A stretch of DNA of 31,731 nucleotides from CAWHPS01 sp963831235 (GTDB lineage: Bacteria > Fibrobacterota > OXYB2-FULL-49-7 > JAEUSG01), in NCBI GenBank assembly GCA_963831235.1, contig CAWHPS010000017.1, forward strand, positions 1 through 31,731. Direction: 5' to 3'. Under the pieces are notes generated by a model. That model made no database searches. It worked only from the letters and a program-made list of their open reading frames with translations, and had not been told where the DNA came from. The translations under genes and the position numbers were made by a program. Below are positions 15,239 to 22,215 of the stretch, piece by piece. Position 1 is the stretch's first letter. Each line of letters opens with the position of its first letter.

Positions 15239-16690
15239 ATGATCCAAAGTTACTTATTAAGTATCCATAATTTATATTACCATATTATGCAAAAAAGAGC
15301 TGAACTTCTTGGGTCTGCCCCTGTGGGAGAATTACTCCTTAAGTTTTCAATACCAAGCATGATAGGTACGGTTGTATTCGCATCAACAAACATAGTCAAT
15401 ACGATTTTTGTAGGCAGGGGAGTGGGTGCCATTGCGCTTACGGCAATAAGTCTTTCATTTCCGGTTTTTGCCGTGTTTATGGCAATAGGAATGTTTGTGG
15501 GCATTGGCAGCGCCTCTCTTGTATCTCTCAGGTTAGGTGAAGGTAAAAAAGATGAGGCTGAACGGATTGTCGGTAACGCACTCTTTCTGTTTCTTGTACT
15601 GGGAATAACAGCATCAATTGCCGGACTTTTATTTCTGGACCATATAGTAACCGGTATTGGAGCCAGCAATGTAAGCCTCCCGTACGCTAAAGAGTATCTT
15701 CATATAATAATAATGGGGGCAACGCTTAATTTTCTGGCAATGGGCATGAACAGTATCATAAGGGCAGAGGGAAATCCCAAGATGTCAATGTATTTAATGT
15801 TAATCGGGGCGCTTATAAATGTATCACTCAATTATGTCTTTGTATTCAAATTAGGAATCGGGGTCAAGGGTGCTGCGTTAGCCACAATTATCTCAAGCGG
15901 TGTTTCGGCAATCGGAGTTATTATACATTTTACAGGAAAGCATAGTGTTCTCTCGTTAAGATTAAAGAACATAAGGTTTGAAAAGGCGATTATGCTTCCA
16001 GCGCTTTACATAGGTCTTTCACCTTTTCTAATGCAAATGGCCAGCAGTCTCGTAGGTGTTGTTACGAATAAAAGCCTTCAACACTATGGGGGTGATATGG
16101 CAGTTGGTGCCATGGCCATTATAAACAGTGTTGCAATGCTGATTATATTCCCAATCATCGGTCTATACCAGGGGGCGCAACCTATTTTAGGGTTTAATTA
16201 CGGGGCAAAAAACTTTGATCGCGTAAAGAAGGCTTTGAAGCTTGCCATCATGGCTGCAAGCGTTCTTTCCATTGCGGGTTGGCTTATTGTGCATATCGCG
16301 CCAGGCCACATCATAAGAGTATTCAGTAAGAATGATCCTTCGATGCTTTCAGCCGGCACACAAGGGCTGAAGATTGTTTTAGCAGCCTTTTTTGTGGTTG
16401 GCTTTTGGGCCATAACAGCGAATTATTTTCAAGCTGTTGGCAAACCCAAGACCTCGATTATACTTAACATGATGCGGCAGGTAATCCTGTTTATACCACT
16501 TGTTTTAATATTGCCGGTCTTTTTCGGGCTTAATGGGGTCTGGATATCAGCACCAATTGCTGATTCAATTACATCTGTTATAATAGTGTTTGCATTACGC
16601 CGTGAACTGCATAAACTTGGGAAAGATCATGATGATAGGCAGAACCTCACCCCTTTTTCCCCTCTCCCGCATTCTGCGAGCGAGGGTTAG
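15239..16690 (+). CDS. MATE-family multidrug/solute efflux transporter
   Basis: The 483-residue protein has about twelve hydrophobic helices in two similar halves, with ELLGSAPVGELLLKFSIPSM near the start, NTIFVGRGVGAIALTAISLSFP, and a second-half counterpart YQGAQPILGFNYGAKNFDRVKKAL. This is the typical MATE layout. These transporters export drugs or metabolites using H+ or Na+ gradients; the substrate is not predictable. ATG 15239 has AGGA upstream, while ATG 15287 (MQKRAELLG) matches the usual family start better. The last about 18 codons (NLTPFSPLPHSASEG) derive from a dispersed repeat at the gene end and are unlikely to be ancestral. Confidence 0.93.
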   Translation: MIQSYLLSIHNLYYHIMQKRAELLGSAPVGELLLKFSIPSMIGTVVFASTNIVNTIFVGRGVGAIALTAISLSFPVFAVFMAIGMFVGIGSASLVSLRLGEGKKDEAERIVGNALFLFLVLGITASIAGLLFLDHIVTGIGASNVSLPYAKEYLHIIIMGATLNFLAMGMNSIIRAEGNPKMSMYLMLIGALINVSLNYVFVFKLGIGVKGAALATIISSGVSAIGVIIHFTGKHSVLSLRLKNIRFEKAIMLPALYIGLSPFLMQMASSLVGVVTNKSLQHYGGDMAVGAMAIINSVAMLIIFPIIGLYQGAQPILGFNYGAKNFDRVKKALKLAIMAASVLSIAGWLIVHIAPGHIIRVFSKNDPSMLSAGTQGLKIVLAAFFVVGFWAITANYFQAVGKPKTSIILNMMRQVILFIPLVLILPVFFGLNGVWISAPIADSITSVIIVFALRRELHKLGKDHDDRQNLTPFSPLPHSASEG

Positions 16691-16704
16691 GCCTTGCGGG
16701 AGAG
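16662..16704. repeat. Inverted repeat covering the end of the MATE gene
   Basis: CTCTCCCGC (16662-16670) is perfectly complementary to GCGGGAGAG (16696-16704). The MATE stop codon (16688-16690) lies in the loop, so the repeat supplies the final codons. There is no T-tract, so it is not a classical terminator. Confidence 0.6.
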
Positions 16705-16917
16705 TGGTCAAAGAAGAACAATATCGATAACTCGGATACTTTATAAGTTAAACTTGTCATAAAATATGAGAAATACAGTAACCGGTTTTCTTCCAATGAG
16801 GAAATATGTTGAAAAAGATTATCATGTATATTTAAATTTAAAGCATAACCTTAGAAAAAGAACTATTCTGGTAGTAATTATATTTGTCTTTAATAAACCA
16901 AACAAAGGGAGGCTTTC

Positions 16918-18363
16918 GTGGTGACAAAGAAAAGAATTTATTGCGTTTTAGTGTCCGTTGCATTATTAGCAACAAGCGGGTTTTCCCAAATCAATGCTAG
17001 GACAGGTGCTCTTTTAGGAAATGCAAGGGATAGTACCTTAATTGGTGGTGAGTCGCAGATTTTAATGACTGATGACGTATCCGATGTTTTTACGTTTCCT
17101 TCTCAGGTCTCATCCTCAACCGATATTACGCAGGCTGTTGCTGGTCGTTATGTTTATGCATCTAAAGCAATCAATGGTCCCCTGAGTCTTGGCTTGATCT
17201 TTAAAAAAGCTACAATTCTAAATAATGCAACAAATTTCTATAACGATTTGTCATCACTGGCATCCCCAACCTTTACTATAGCCACTGGTGCACTTACCGG
17301 TTCACCGCTACCTATACCTTTTGGAGGGTATAAATCCCCTACCTTTGCCACTGCACCTGGTGCCGGACACCTTTTACTCGGGTTCAATTTAGGTGTCATG
17401 AACTTAGGCCTTGATGTTTTTAGGGAAGCCTCAAATACGAGCTTTGATTCAACACGAAAAGACACTGGCACTGTTGGCGGTGCATTTAATACCAGTACAA
17501 GGAAATCAATTGGGTCGTCCTCACAAACCTGTTTAGGAGGCACCTTCGGGCTTAGCATGAAGGTATCTGTCTTAATGCTTAAGGCATCTGCCGGATTGTC
17601 CATGCTTGATGCCCAAGGTGAAGTGACAAATTCCGGTAACATTTTAAGCTCCATAGCTACCGGTAACGTAACTTACAATACAGAAAAATCAACTTTTATA
17701 ACAACAGGTGGAACATATATTCCAATTTCTGCCAAAGGTGTTGTGGAGCTTGGCGGCCATAAATTTACCGCTGGTCTTGGTCTTAATTTTTACAGCTATC
17801 AATTTGTTCAGAAGTACAACGATGGCGATCCCGGCACAACCATGCTTGATATAAAGTCACCGGAATATTCGACAGTAAATTTACTTGTGGGTGGTTCAGA
17901 TGAATGGAAGCTTGCCAATAACACCTTGCTTCTCTCATCCATTGAATACATACGCCAGAGTACCACAACGACGCCGAACAAGATATATAATACACAAGGC
18001 AACAGAGAGAACACAACTGTCACCACCACATTCCCGCGTTTTTCGCTTGGGTTGGAGCGTGTAATCGACAATGTTTGGAAGTTTGACCATATTGCACTTC
18101 GCGCTGGCGGAGCCAAGGCTATTGTTTGGAATTCGATCAATGAAAAAGGCGAGAACGGGTCAACATTCAACCATTCTGATGCCCAAAGAGCAACCGGAGT
18201 TCCTGATTTTACCTGGACAACTGGAGTTGGCTTTACTGTTGGAAACTTTGACATAGGCATGACAATCGATCCTGGTACATATAACGGTGTATATTTCCTT
18301 AATGGAAAAGGTCCGGTTGGCGGCCTTATCACGTTTACTTATAATCTTGGAACAACAAAATAA
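16918..18363 (+). CDS. Exported beta-rich protein, probable outer-membrane beta-barrel
   Basis: A cleavable signal peptide is evident (VTKKRIYCVLVSVALLATSGFS, residues 2-23). The remaining about 455 residues are rich in Gly, Ser, Thr and aromatic residues, with alternating hydrophobic segments such as HLLLGFNLGVMNLGLDVFREA, HKFTAGLGLNFYSYQFVQKY and FDIGMTIDPGTY, and end in LITFTYNLGTTK. This pattern fits a transmembrane beta-barrel, but I do not recognise the family. The start is GTG 16918, or GTG 16921 three bases on, after GGGAGG (16907-16912). A strong terminator follows. It is a single gene by spacing; function (porin, adhesion or other) is unknown. Confidence 0.75.
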   Translation: MVTKKRIYCVLVSVALLATSGFSQINARTGALLGNARDSTLIGGESQILMTDDVSDVFTFPSQVSSSTDITQAVAGRYVYASKAINGPLSLGLIFKKATILNNATNFYNDLSSLASPTFTIATGALTGSPLPIPFGGYKSPTFATAPGAGHLLLGFNLGVMNLGLDVFREASNTSFDSTRKDTGTVGGAFNTSTRKSIGSSSQTCLGGTFGLSMKVSVLMLKASAGLSMLDAQGEVTNSGNILSSIATGNVTYNTEKSTFITTGGTYIPISAKGVVELGGHKFTAGLGLNFYSYQFVQKYNDGDPGTTMLDIKSPEYSTVNLLVGGSDEWKLANNTLLLSSIEYIRQSTTTTPNKIYNTQGNRENTTVTTTFPRFSLGLERVIDNVWKFDHIALRAGGAKAIVWNSINEKGENGSTFNHSDAQRATGVPDFTWTTGVGFTVGNFDIGMTIDPGTYNGVYFLNGKGPVGGLITFTYNLGTTK

Positions 18364-18383
18364 TTAAGACACTATGTCAAAAT

Positions 18384-18418
18384 AAAAAGGCCTGATGCAT
18401 AAGCATCAGGCCTTTTTT
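18384..18418. terminator. Bidirectional rho-independent terminator
   Basis: A perfect 10-bp stem, GGCCTGATGC (18389-18398) and GCATCAGGCC (18403-18412), has an ATAA loop. A5 precedes it and T6 follows it, so it can terminate both the beta-barrel gene (plus) and the tRNA-Ala gene (minus). Confidence 0.92.
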
Positions 18419-18419
18419 A

Positions 18420-18492
18420 TGGAGCTTAACGGATTTGAACCGTTGGCCCCAACGCTGCCAGCGTTGTGCTCTACCAACTGAGCTAAAGCCCC
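18420..18492 (-). tRNA. tRNA-Ala, anticodon GGC
   Basis: The 73-nt cloverleaf is complete. The acceptor GGGGCTT pairs with AAGCTCC (one G-U), the D stem is GCTC/GAGC with loop AGTTGGTA, the anticodon stem is CAACG/CGTTG with loop CTGGCAG (anticodon GGC), the variable loop has 5 nt, and the T stem is AACGG/CCGTT with loop TTCAAAT. The discriminator base is A. The 3' CCA is not encoded (TAA follows), so it would be added by CCA transferase. Confidence 0.95.
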
Positions 18493-18564
18493 AAGTCATG
18501 TAAAATTAATTATCCGTTGGTTTTAAGATCAAGTTTTGTAAAGAAAATCTAATATAAAGATTAA

Positions 18565-18575
18565 TAAATAGCTAT
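18565..18575. repeat. Direct repeat, left flank of the toxin-antitoxin module
   Basis: TAAATAGCTAT here recurs exactly at 19236-19246, on the other side of the antitoxin/toxin pair. It may be a target-site duplication or recombination scar. Confidence 0.5.
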
Positions 18576-18603
18576 TGCATTAGCTAAGTAGATTAGCTAT
18601 CTT
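18575..18603 (+). promoter_or_regulatory. Promoter of the antitoxin gene, predicted leaderless
   Basis: TTGCAT (18575-18580) and TATCTT (18598-18603) are 17 nt apart. A start 7 nt after the -10 box is exactly the A of ATG 18610. There is no Shine-Dalgarno sequence. The TAGCTA-rich spacer could be an autorepression operator. Confidence 0.45.
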
Positions 18604-18609
18604 TGAAGT

Positions 18610-18837
18610 ATGCATAACGTAACGGTTCATCAGGCAAAAACCAATCTATCCTCCTTGTTACAGGAGGCCCTCAGAGGTGAAATTGTCACAATTGCCAGAG
18701 GCAAAGTACCTATTGCCCGTCTGGTGCCTTTGAAGTCCGCCCGGATTGGAAGAAAAATTGGTTCTGCGCCTAATCTTGTTAAACATATGGACAAGAATTT
18801 CAATAAACCAATGCCTGAGTTCTCGGAATATATCTGA
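18610..18837 (+). CDS. Phd/YefM-type antitoxin
   Basis: This is a 75-residue protein whose N-terminus MHNVTVHQAKTNLSSLLQEALRGEIVTIARGKVPIARLVPL matches the Phd/YefM DNA-binding fold (A-K-x2-L-S-x-L, then I-x-R-x-x-x-P-x-A-x-L-V). The C-terminal part (MDKNFNKPMPEFSEYI) would be the toxin-wrapping tail, which is disordered until bound. Antitoxins of this type neutralise the toxin and repress their own promoter. The toxin gene follows after 14 nt. A downstream PIN toxin is a well-known partner for this class. The start codon coincides with the predicted transcription start. Confidence 0.9.
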   Translation: MHNVTVHQAKTNLSSLLQEALRGEIVTIARGKVPIARLVPLKSARIGRKIGSAPNLVKHMDKNFNKPMPEFSEYI

Positions 18838-18851
18838 GTCAAGGAAATTTA

Positions 18852-19238
18852 TTGCGTATTCTAATCGACACTCACGCATTGCTCTGGTTGTTTTCCGGAG
18901 ACGGCCGTTTAAGCAAGGATGCAAAATCCGCTTACCTCGACAATGGAAATGAACTTTATTTCAGTGTCGCTTCATATTGGGAAATATGCCTCAAGGTTCT
19001 TGCAAAAAAACTGACATTATGCCACGGCTGGCAGTCTCTTTTGGACAATCATTTAGCGGAAAACGGCATACGAATCCTGGATATTTCACGAAAGCATATA
19101 AAATACACGATACGTCTTCCCCTTATTCATAAAGATCCGTTTGATCGTATGCTTGTTGCACAGGCGGCCATTGAAAAACTTACAATCATGACAAAAGACG
19201 AAAACATTACCCGGTACACAATCAATACTATCTGGTAA
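18852..19238 (+). CDS. PIN-domain toxin (VapC-like ribonuclease)
   Basis: The 128-residue PIN domain starts MRILIDTHALLWLFSGD. Probable Mg2+-binding acidic residues are D6, E44 (SYWEICLK), D95/D98 (HKDPFDRMLVAQA) and D116 (MTKDENI). VapC-type toxins cleave tRNA or rRNA when the antitoxin is degraded. The start is TTG 18852, six bases after AAGGA (18841-18845), the weak initiation codon expected for keeping toxin below antitoxin. HKDPFDRMLVAQA is typical of the Phd-linked subgroup. Its stop codon lies inside the right copy of an 11-bp direct repeat and only 4 nt before the stop of a receiver-domain relic on the other strand. Confidence 0.92.
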   Translation: MRILIDTHALLWLFSGDGRLSKDAKSAYLDNGNELYFSVASYWEICLKVLAKKLTLCHGWQSLLDNHLAENGIRILDISRKHIKYTIRLPLIHKDPFDRMLVAQAAIEKLTIMTKDENITRYTINTIW

Positions 19239-19246
19239 ATAGCTAT
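19236..19246. repeat. Direct repeat, right flank of the toxin-antitoxin module
   Basis: This is an exact copy of TAAATAGCTAT at 18565-18575. It contains the toxin stop codon (plus) and the stop codon of the receiver relic (minus). Confidence 0.5.
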
Positions 19247-19332
19247 CCTGCCACCCCGTCATTTTTAATACATCTTGCAACCGCTTCCAATAATTCTGAC
19301 TTGCGATAAGGCTTGTTAAGACTCAATGTTAA
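19243..19332 (-). pseudogene. C-terminal relic of a response-regulator receiver domain
   Basis: The minus frame reads LTLSLNKPYRKSELLEAVARC, then IKNDGVAG and stop. This matches the last part of receiver domains, where K-P-(Y/F)-x3-E-L-L-x-A-V surrounds the conserved lysine and helix 5. The preceding domain is missing: the same strand upstream is occupied by a different intact gene (STAS-like). It is probably what remains of a receiver or hybrid-kinase gene after rearrangement next to the toxin-antitoxin insertion. Confidence 0.5.
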
Positions 19333-19363
19333 ACGTGCGTCGAAGGGCTGCTTTAAAGTTTGT

Positions 19364-19702
19364 TTATACTGGTAAGGCCTTTAAATCCTTGACAATTGAA
19401 AAAACACCATTCAGACTTAGGTCCATCATGGTGTTGAAAATGGCTTCATTGTTGCAAAGGATATGAAAACTAAAGCCCTCTTTTTCAGCCAGATCCTTCA
19501 GAAAAATAAGACATCTGATGCCATTTGATGTCAGAAGACGTGTGTTGGAAAAATTAATGATGAATCGGGATGCATTCTTTGATTTAAGATGTTTGAAGTC
19601 TATTATTGGTTTTGAATCAGGCAGGTTGTAAAAAACACCTTTTATTTCAAGAATGAATGCCTTATATGAATCATTATAGATGAGATCACTTTTGTAATTC
19701 AT
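19364..19702 (-). CDS. Divergent STAS-like domain protein
   Basis: This 112-residue protein looks like a STAS fold: an N-terminal beta hairpin (YKAFILEIKGVFYNLPD), then RFIINFSNTRLLTSNGIRCLIFLKDLAEKEGFSFHILCNN and a final helix (FNTMMDLSLNGVFSIV). The phospho-acceptor loop D-S-x-G is replaced by LLTSNGI, keeping a Ser before NG but losing the preceding Asp. It may be an unregulated or structural STAS domain. AAGGAG lies 6 nt before the start, within the end of the upstream gene, which it overlaps by 17 nt. The two are therefore translationally coupled and likely interact. The family assignment is moderate. Confidence 0.7.
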   Translation of the reverse strand: MNYKSDLIYNDSYKAFILEIKGVFYNLPDSKPIIDFKHLKSKNASRFIINFSNTRLLTSNGIRCLIFLKDLAEKEGFSFHILCNNEAIFNTMMDLSLNGVFSIVKDLKALPV

Positions 19703-20285
19703 GAAGGGCTCCTTTTATTTTTTCTTCGAATGATTGGTTTTCTTTTGCACTGCTTTTTTCCGTGAAATCCGCGCAGAAAATACCCACAAAGGCGCCAAAA
19801 AGGAGAGTAAGGAAAAGCAAGGCCAGTAAAAGGCCTTTATTGGATTTTATGAAATTCAATACATTTCTTTTGCTATGCCGATGTTTTTCCTTTAATATCT
19901 CGAATTGCCGGGTTTCTCCGGTTGATATATACCAACGTATGATCCGATGAAACTTTTCAAGGTCAATGGGAAAAACAATGGACCCATCACCAATGATGTA
20001 GCTGTTTTTTATATGTTCCTGATTTGGCTCGTGCAGGATGAATATCGTCATGCATCGGCTCATGCTGTTGCGCAGCTTGAAAATATGCTGGAGCATTGTT
20101 TGATCATCAAAATCAACTTCCGCGAATATCAGGCTGTATTCAATGGACATATCAAGATTACTTATTGTCTGCACTGATACGGAATGTGTTACGCAAGGCT
20201 CATTGGTTAAAGCTTCGCGGATGAATTTATCAGTATCAGGTTCGGTATTGAAAAGAAGAATGTGCGGCTGGTTTTGTTTGGTCAT
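19686..20285 (-). CDS. Membrane-anchored pseudo-receiver protein
   Basis: The N-terminal about 120 residues have the outline of a CheY-like receiver (HILLFNTEPDTDKFIREAL at the acidic-pocket position; GSIVFPIDLEKFHRIIRWYI at the beta5/alpha5 position). The phospho-acceptor Asp appears to be Glu (LIFAEVDF, residue 58 if counted from 20291), the conserved Thr/Ser is His (FILHEP), and the Lys is Phe (VFPID). So it is probably not phosphorylated, or is locked by a phosphomimetic Glu. One transmembrane helix follows (LLLALLFLTLLFGAFVGIF), with a 27-residue charged tail. AAAGG favours ATG 20285 over ATG 20291. It is coupled to the STAS-like gene. The receiver call is from pattern only. Confidence 0.65.
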   Translation of the reverse strand: MTKQNQPHILLFNTEPDTDKFIREALTNEPCVTHSVSVQTISNLDMSIEYSLIFAEVDFDDQTMLQHIFKLRNSMSRCMTIFILHEPNQEHIKNSYIIGDGSIVFPIDLEKFHRIIRWYISTGETRQFEILKEKHRHSKRNVLNFIKSNKGLLLALLFLTLLFGAFVGIFCADFTEKSSAKENQSFEEKIKGALHELQK

Positions 20286-20450
20286 ATTCATCCTTTAAAA
20301 TATACAATCCGAATGCTGAAGATGAATATATAAAAGTTGTCAAATAGTGATATCCTCTCACCTATCCTCAGTTTCAAAGCTTCTCTTTGAACCTTATCCC
20401 CCTTACTGATGCCTAATAGTTTACTCAATTTTCTTTTTCGCTTCGTTTGT

Positions 20451-20692
20451 CCGGCGGCACAGAGGTCGCCGGCTGTTCAATTAAATTTGTGTTTTCTGTG
20501 CGAGGCCAGAGACGGCCTCGCATTTAGCTACCATTGTTTTACTTTTTTCACCGAGCCGTCTCTGGCTCGGTATGATTAATGAAGCAACCATATGAATAGC
20601 CGGCGGCCTCCGTGCCGCCGGACAAATTGAGAGAAGGCTGAAAGCCTCTTATGTTTTTACTGTTGAATGTCAAGCTTAATTCAACGGCATTG
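20451..20692. mobile_element. MITE-like nested-palindrome element, copy B (inverted)
   Basis: The hairpins at 20451-20472, 20499-20522, 20550-20571 and 20600-20621 are those of copy A read as the reverse complement; the order of the GAGCC and GAGGCC hairpins is swapped accordingly. The right end (20669-20692) matches the left terminal repeat of copy A at 21 of 24 positions, and homology continues into the adjacent C/G-rich stretch (20693-20704). The left terminal repeat is not recognisable, so this copy is decayed or truncated. It fills the 465-bp gap between the pseudo-receiver and flippase genes; I see nothing else there. Confidence 0.75.
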
Positions 20693-20756
20693 GGGTTGGG
20701 GTGGATTTATTATGAAAATTGACATTTGCTAAAAACAGGGATCGCTGAGTGATATC

Positions 20757-22211
20757 TTACCCTTTTGCAAGTTCACGAATGCTTGATACTATTCCGGTCT
20801 TGAACAACCTGTCAATAAGCAAGGCAGCTGAAATATATGCTGCAAGGCCTGACAAAATCAAAAGGCAGAGATTCAAAACAGAATGGGTATTTAGGAAATA
20901 CCTGCATAATGATAAAATCATCAGCATAAAAAGACTGCCGATGATCGGAACAGTCCATGTTCGTACGAACTCCAATTTCCGGCATTGAAGGATACGCAGC
21001 GCTGATATTAAACATCCTCCCACATAAATGATATTGCAAAATGTAATTGCAAATGCTGCGCCTTCCATGCCGAAAAAATGGCAAAATGGATAGATGAGAC
21101 ACGCGAGAGTTATTAACTGGATAACCTGCAGTTTGGTTGAAATATCGGGTCTTGCAACAGCATTAAAAACAGGGTTAGCAAGGGTCCCGAGCGCAAGCAC
21201 AAAACCGCTTACGCAGAGGATTCGGGCTGTTGTTGTTGCGGAAATCCACTTGGGTCCCAAGGCAACTGCGAAAATCTCCGGAGCAAGAAAAAACAACCCG
21301 ACTGTTGCCGGTATCACAAGAAGAAGAACAAATTGTGAAACTTTCAGAAAGGCTTTTTTGAGCCGTTCCGTATCATCCTGCATCCGAGCATAGGCGGAAA
21401 AGGTAATGGTTGATATAACACTGCTGATTTCAGATGCAGCAAGGTTGCCCATGGTCATGGCCATCTGATAAAGGCCGAGTAGCGATGCCCCAAGAACTCG
21501 GCCCACAACGATATTGGCGCCGTTGCTTATGAAGTAATAGAGGACAAATGAAAGCGAGACCCATTTGCCGTAACTGTAAAGTTCCCTTACCTGGGTCATG
21601 TCAAGCCGCAATCGGGGTCTGTAGCCATGCATGATGTAGGACATTACAAAAAGTGTGAAAGTACCGGCCATGCCGCCAAGAACAAGCGCCCATACACTCC
21701 GGTAAATCAGGGCCACAGCAACGGCAAAAAGGGTATTGAAAAAGAATATCAGGATATCAATCAGAAATTGTTTGGACAGGTCCAGGTCTTTAAGGAAGTA
21801 TATGGTACCTGGGTTTCTCATGGCCGAAAGGATGATGGTAAAGGAAAATACGCGCATTACGTTCTTGGCAACAGGAGCGTTGAAAAAATTCGCGACAATA
21901 GGGGCGATGAAGAAAATCAGAAGGAATAGGAGAATGCTGCGGATTATTGAGAAGGTCCAGGCAGTATCAAGGTATTTGTCAACCGAGCCTTTTTTCTGGA
22001 TCAGTGCGTTTCCAAAACCCGATTCAGTAAACATCTCAACAAGAGAGACTGTGAGCATTGTGATGCCGATTATTCCAAAATCTTCGGGTAACAGGAGTCT
22101 TGCCAGGACAAATGTGCGAAAAAGTCCCAACAGTCGCGCGCCGAATTTGGAGGACAAAAGCCAGAAACTGCCTTTGGCAGCGCTGAACGATATGGAGCCT
22201 TTTGATTCCAT
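20757..22211 (-). CDS. Wzx-type polysaccharide flippase (MOP superfamily)
   Basis: The 484-residue protein has about 12-14 hydrophobic helices and resembles the WzxC/TuaB branch: GSFWLLSSKFGARLLGLFRTFVLARLLLPEDFGIIGI near the N-terminus, FTESGFGNALIQKK, and YSYGKWVSLSFVLYYFISNGANIVVGRVLGASLLGLYQMA. Such proteins flip undecaprenyl-linked oligosaccharide units across the inner membrane. It is last in the minus-strand operon radical SAM - deacetylase - flippase, 4 nt after the deacetylase stop. Its location amid glycosyltransferases supports export of the glycan made by this locus. Confidence 0.92.
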   Translation of the reverse strand: MESKGSISFSAAKGSFWLLSSKFGARLLGLFRTFVLARLLLPEDFGIIGITMLTVSLVEMFTESGFGNALIQKKGSVDKYLDTAWTFSIIRSILLFLLIFFIAPIVANFFNAPVAKNVMRVFSFTIILSAMRNPGTIYFLKDLDLSKQFLIDILIFFFNTLFAVAVALIYRSVWALVLGGMAGTFTLFVMSYIMHGYRPRLRLDMTQVRELYSYGKWVSLSFVLYYFISNGANIVVGRVLGASLLGLYQMAMTMGNLAASEISSVISTITFSAYARMQDDTERLKKAFLKVSQFVLLLVIPATVGLFFLAPEIFAVALGPKWISATTTARILCVSGFVLALGTLANPVFNAVARPDISTKLQVIQLITLACLIYPFCHFFGMEGAAFAITFCNIIYVGGCLISALRILQCRKLEFVRTWTVPIIGSLFMLMILSLCRYFLNTHSVLNLCLLILSGLAAYISAALLIDRLFKTGIVSSIRELAKG

Positions 22212-22215
22212 GGTT

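Noticed and set aside
16796..16924. Small 42-codon frame overlapping the beta-barrel start (hydrophobic centre ILVVIIFVF)
   Set aside because: No ribosome-binding site or homology can be seen; it is possible but not supportable as a leader peptide.
17808..18332. 174-codon open frame on the minus strand
   Set aside because: It is opposite the beta-barrel gene, which has a signal peptide, ribosome site and terminator; the antisense frame has none.
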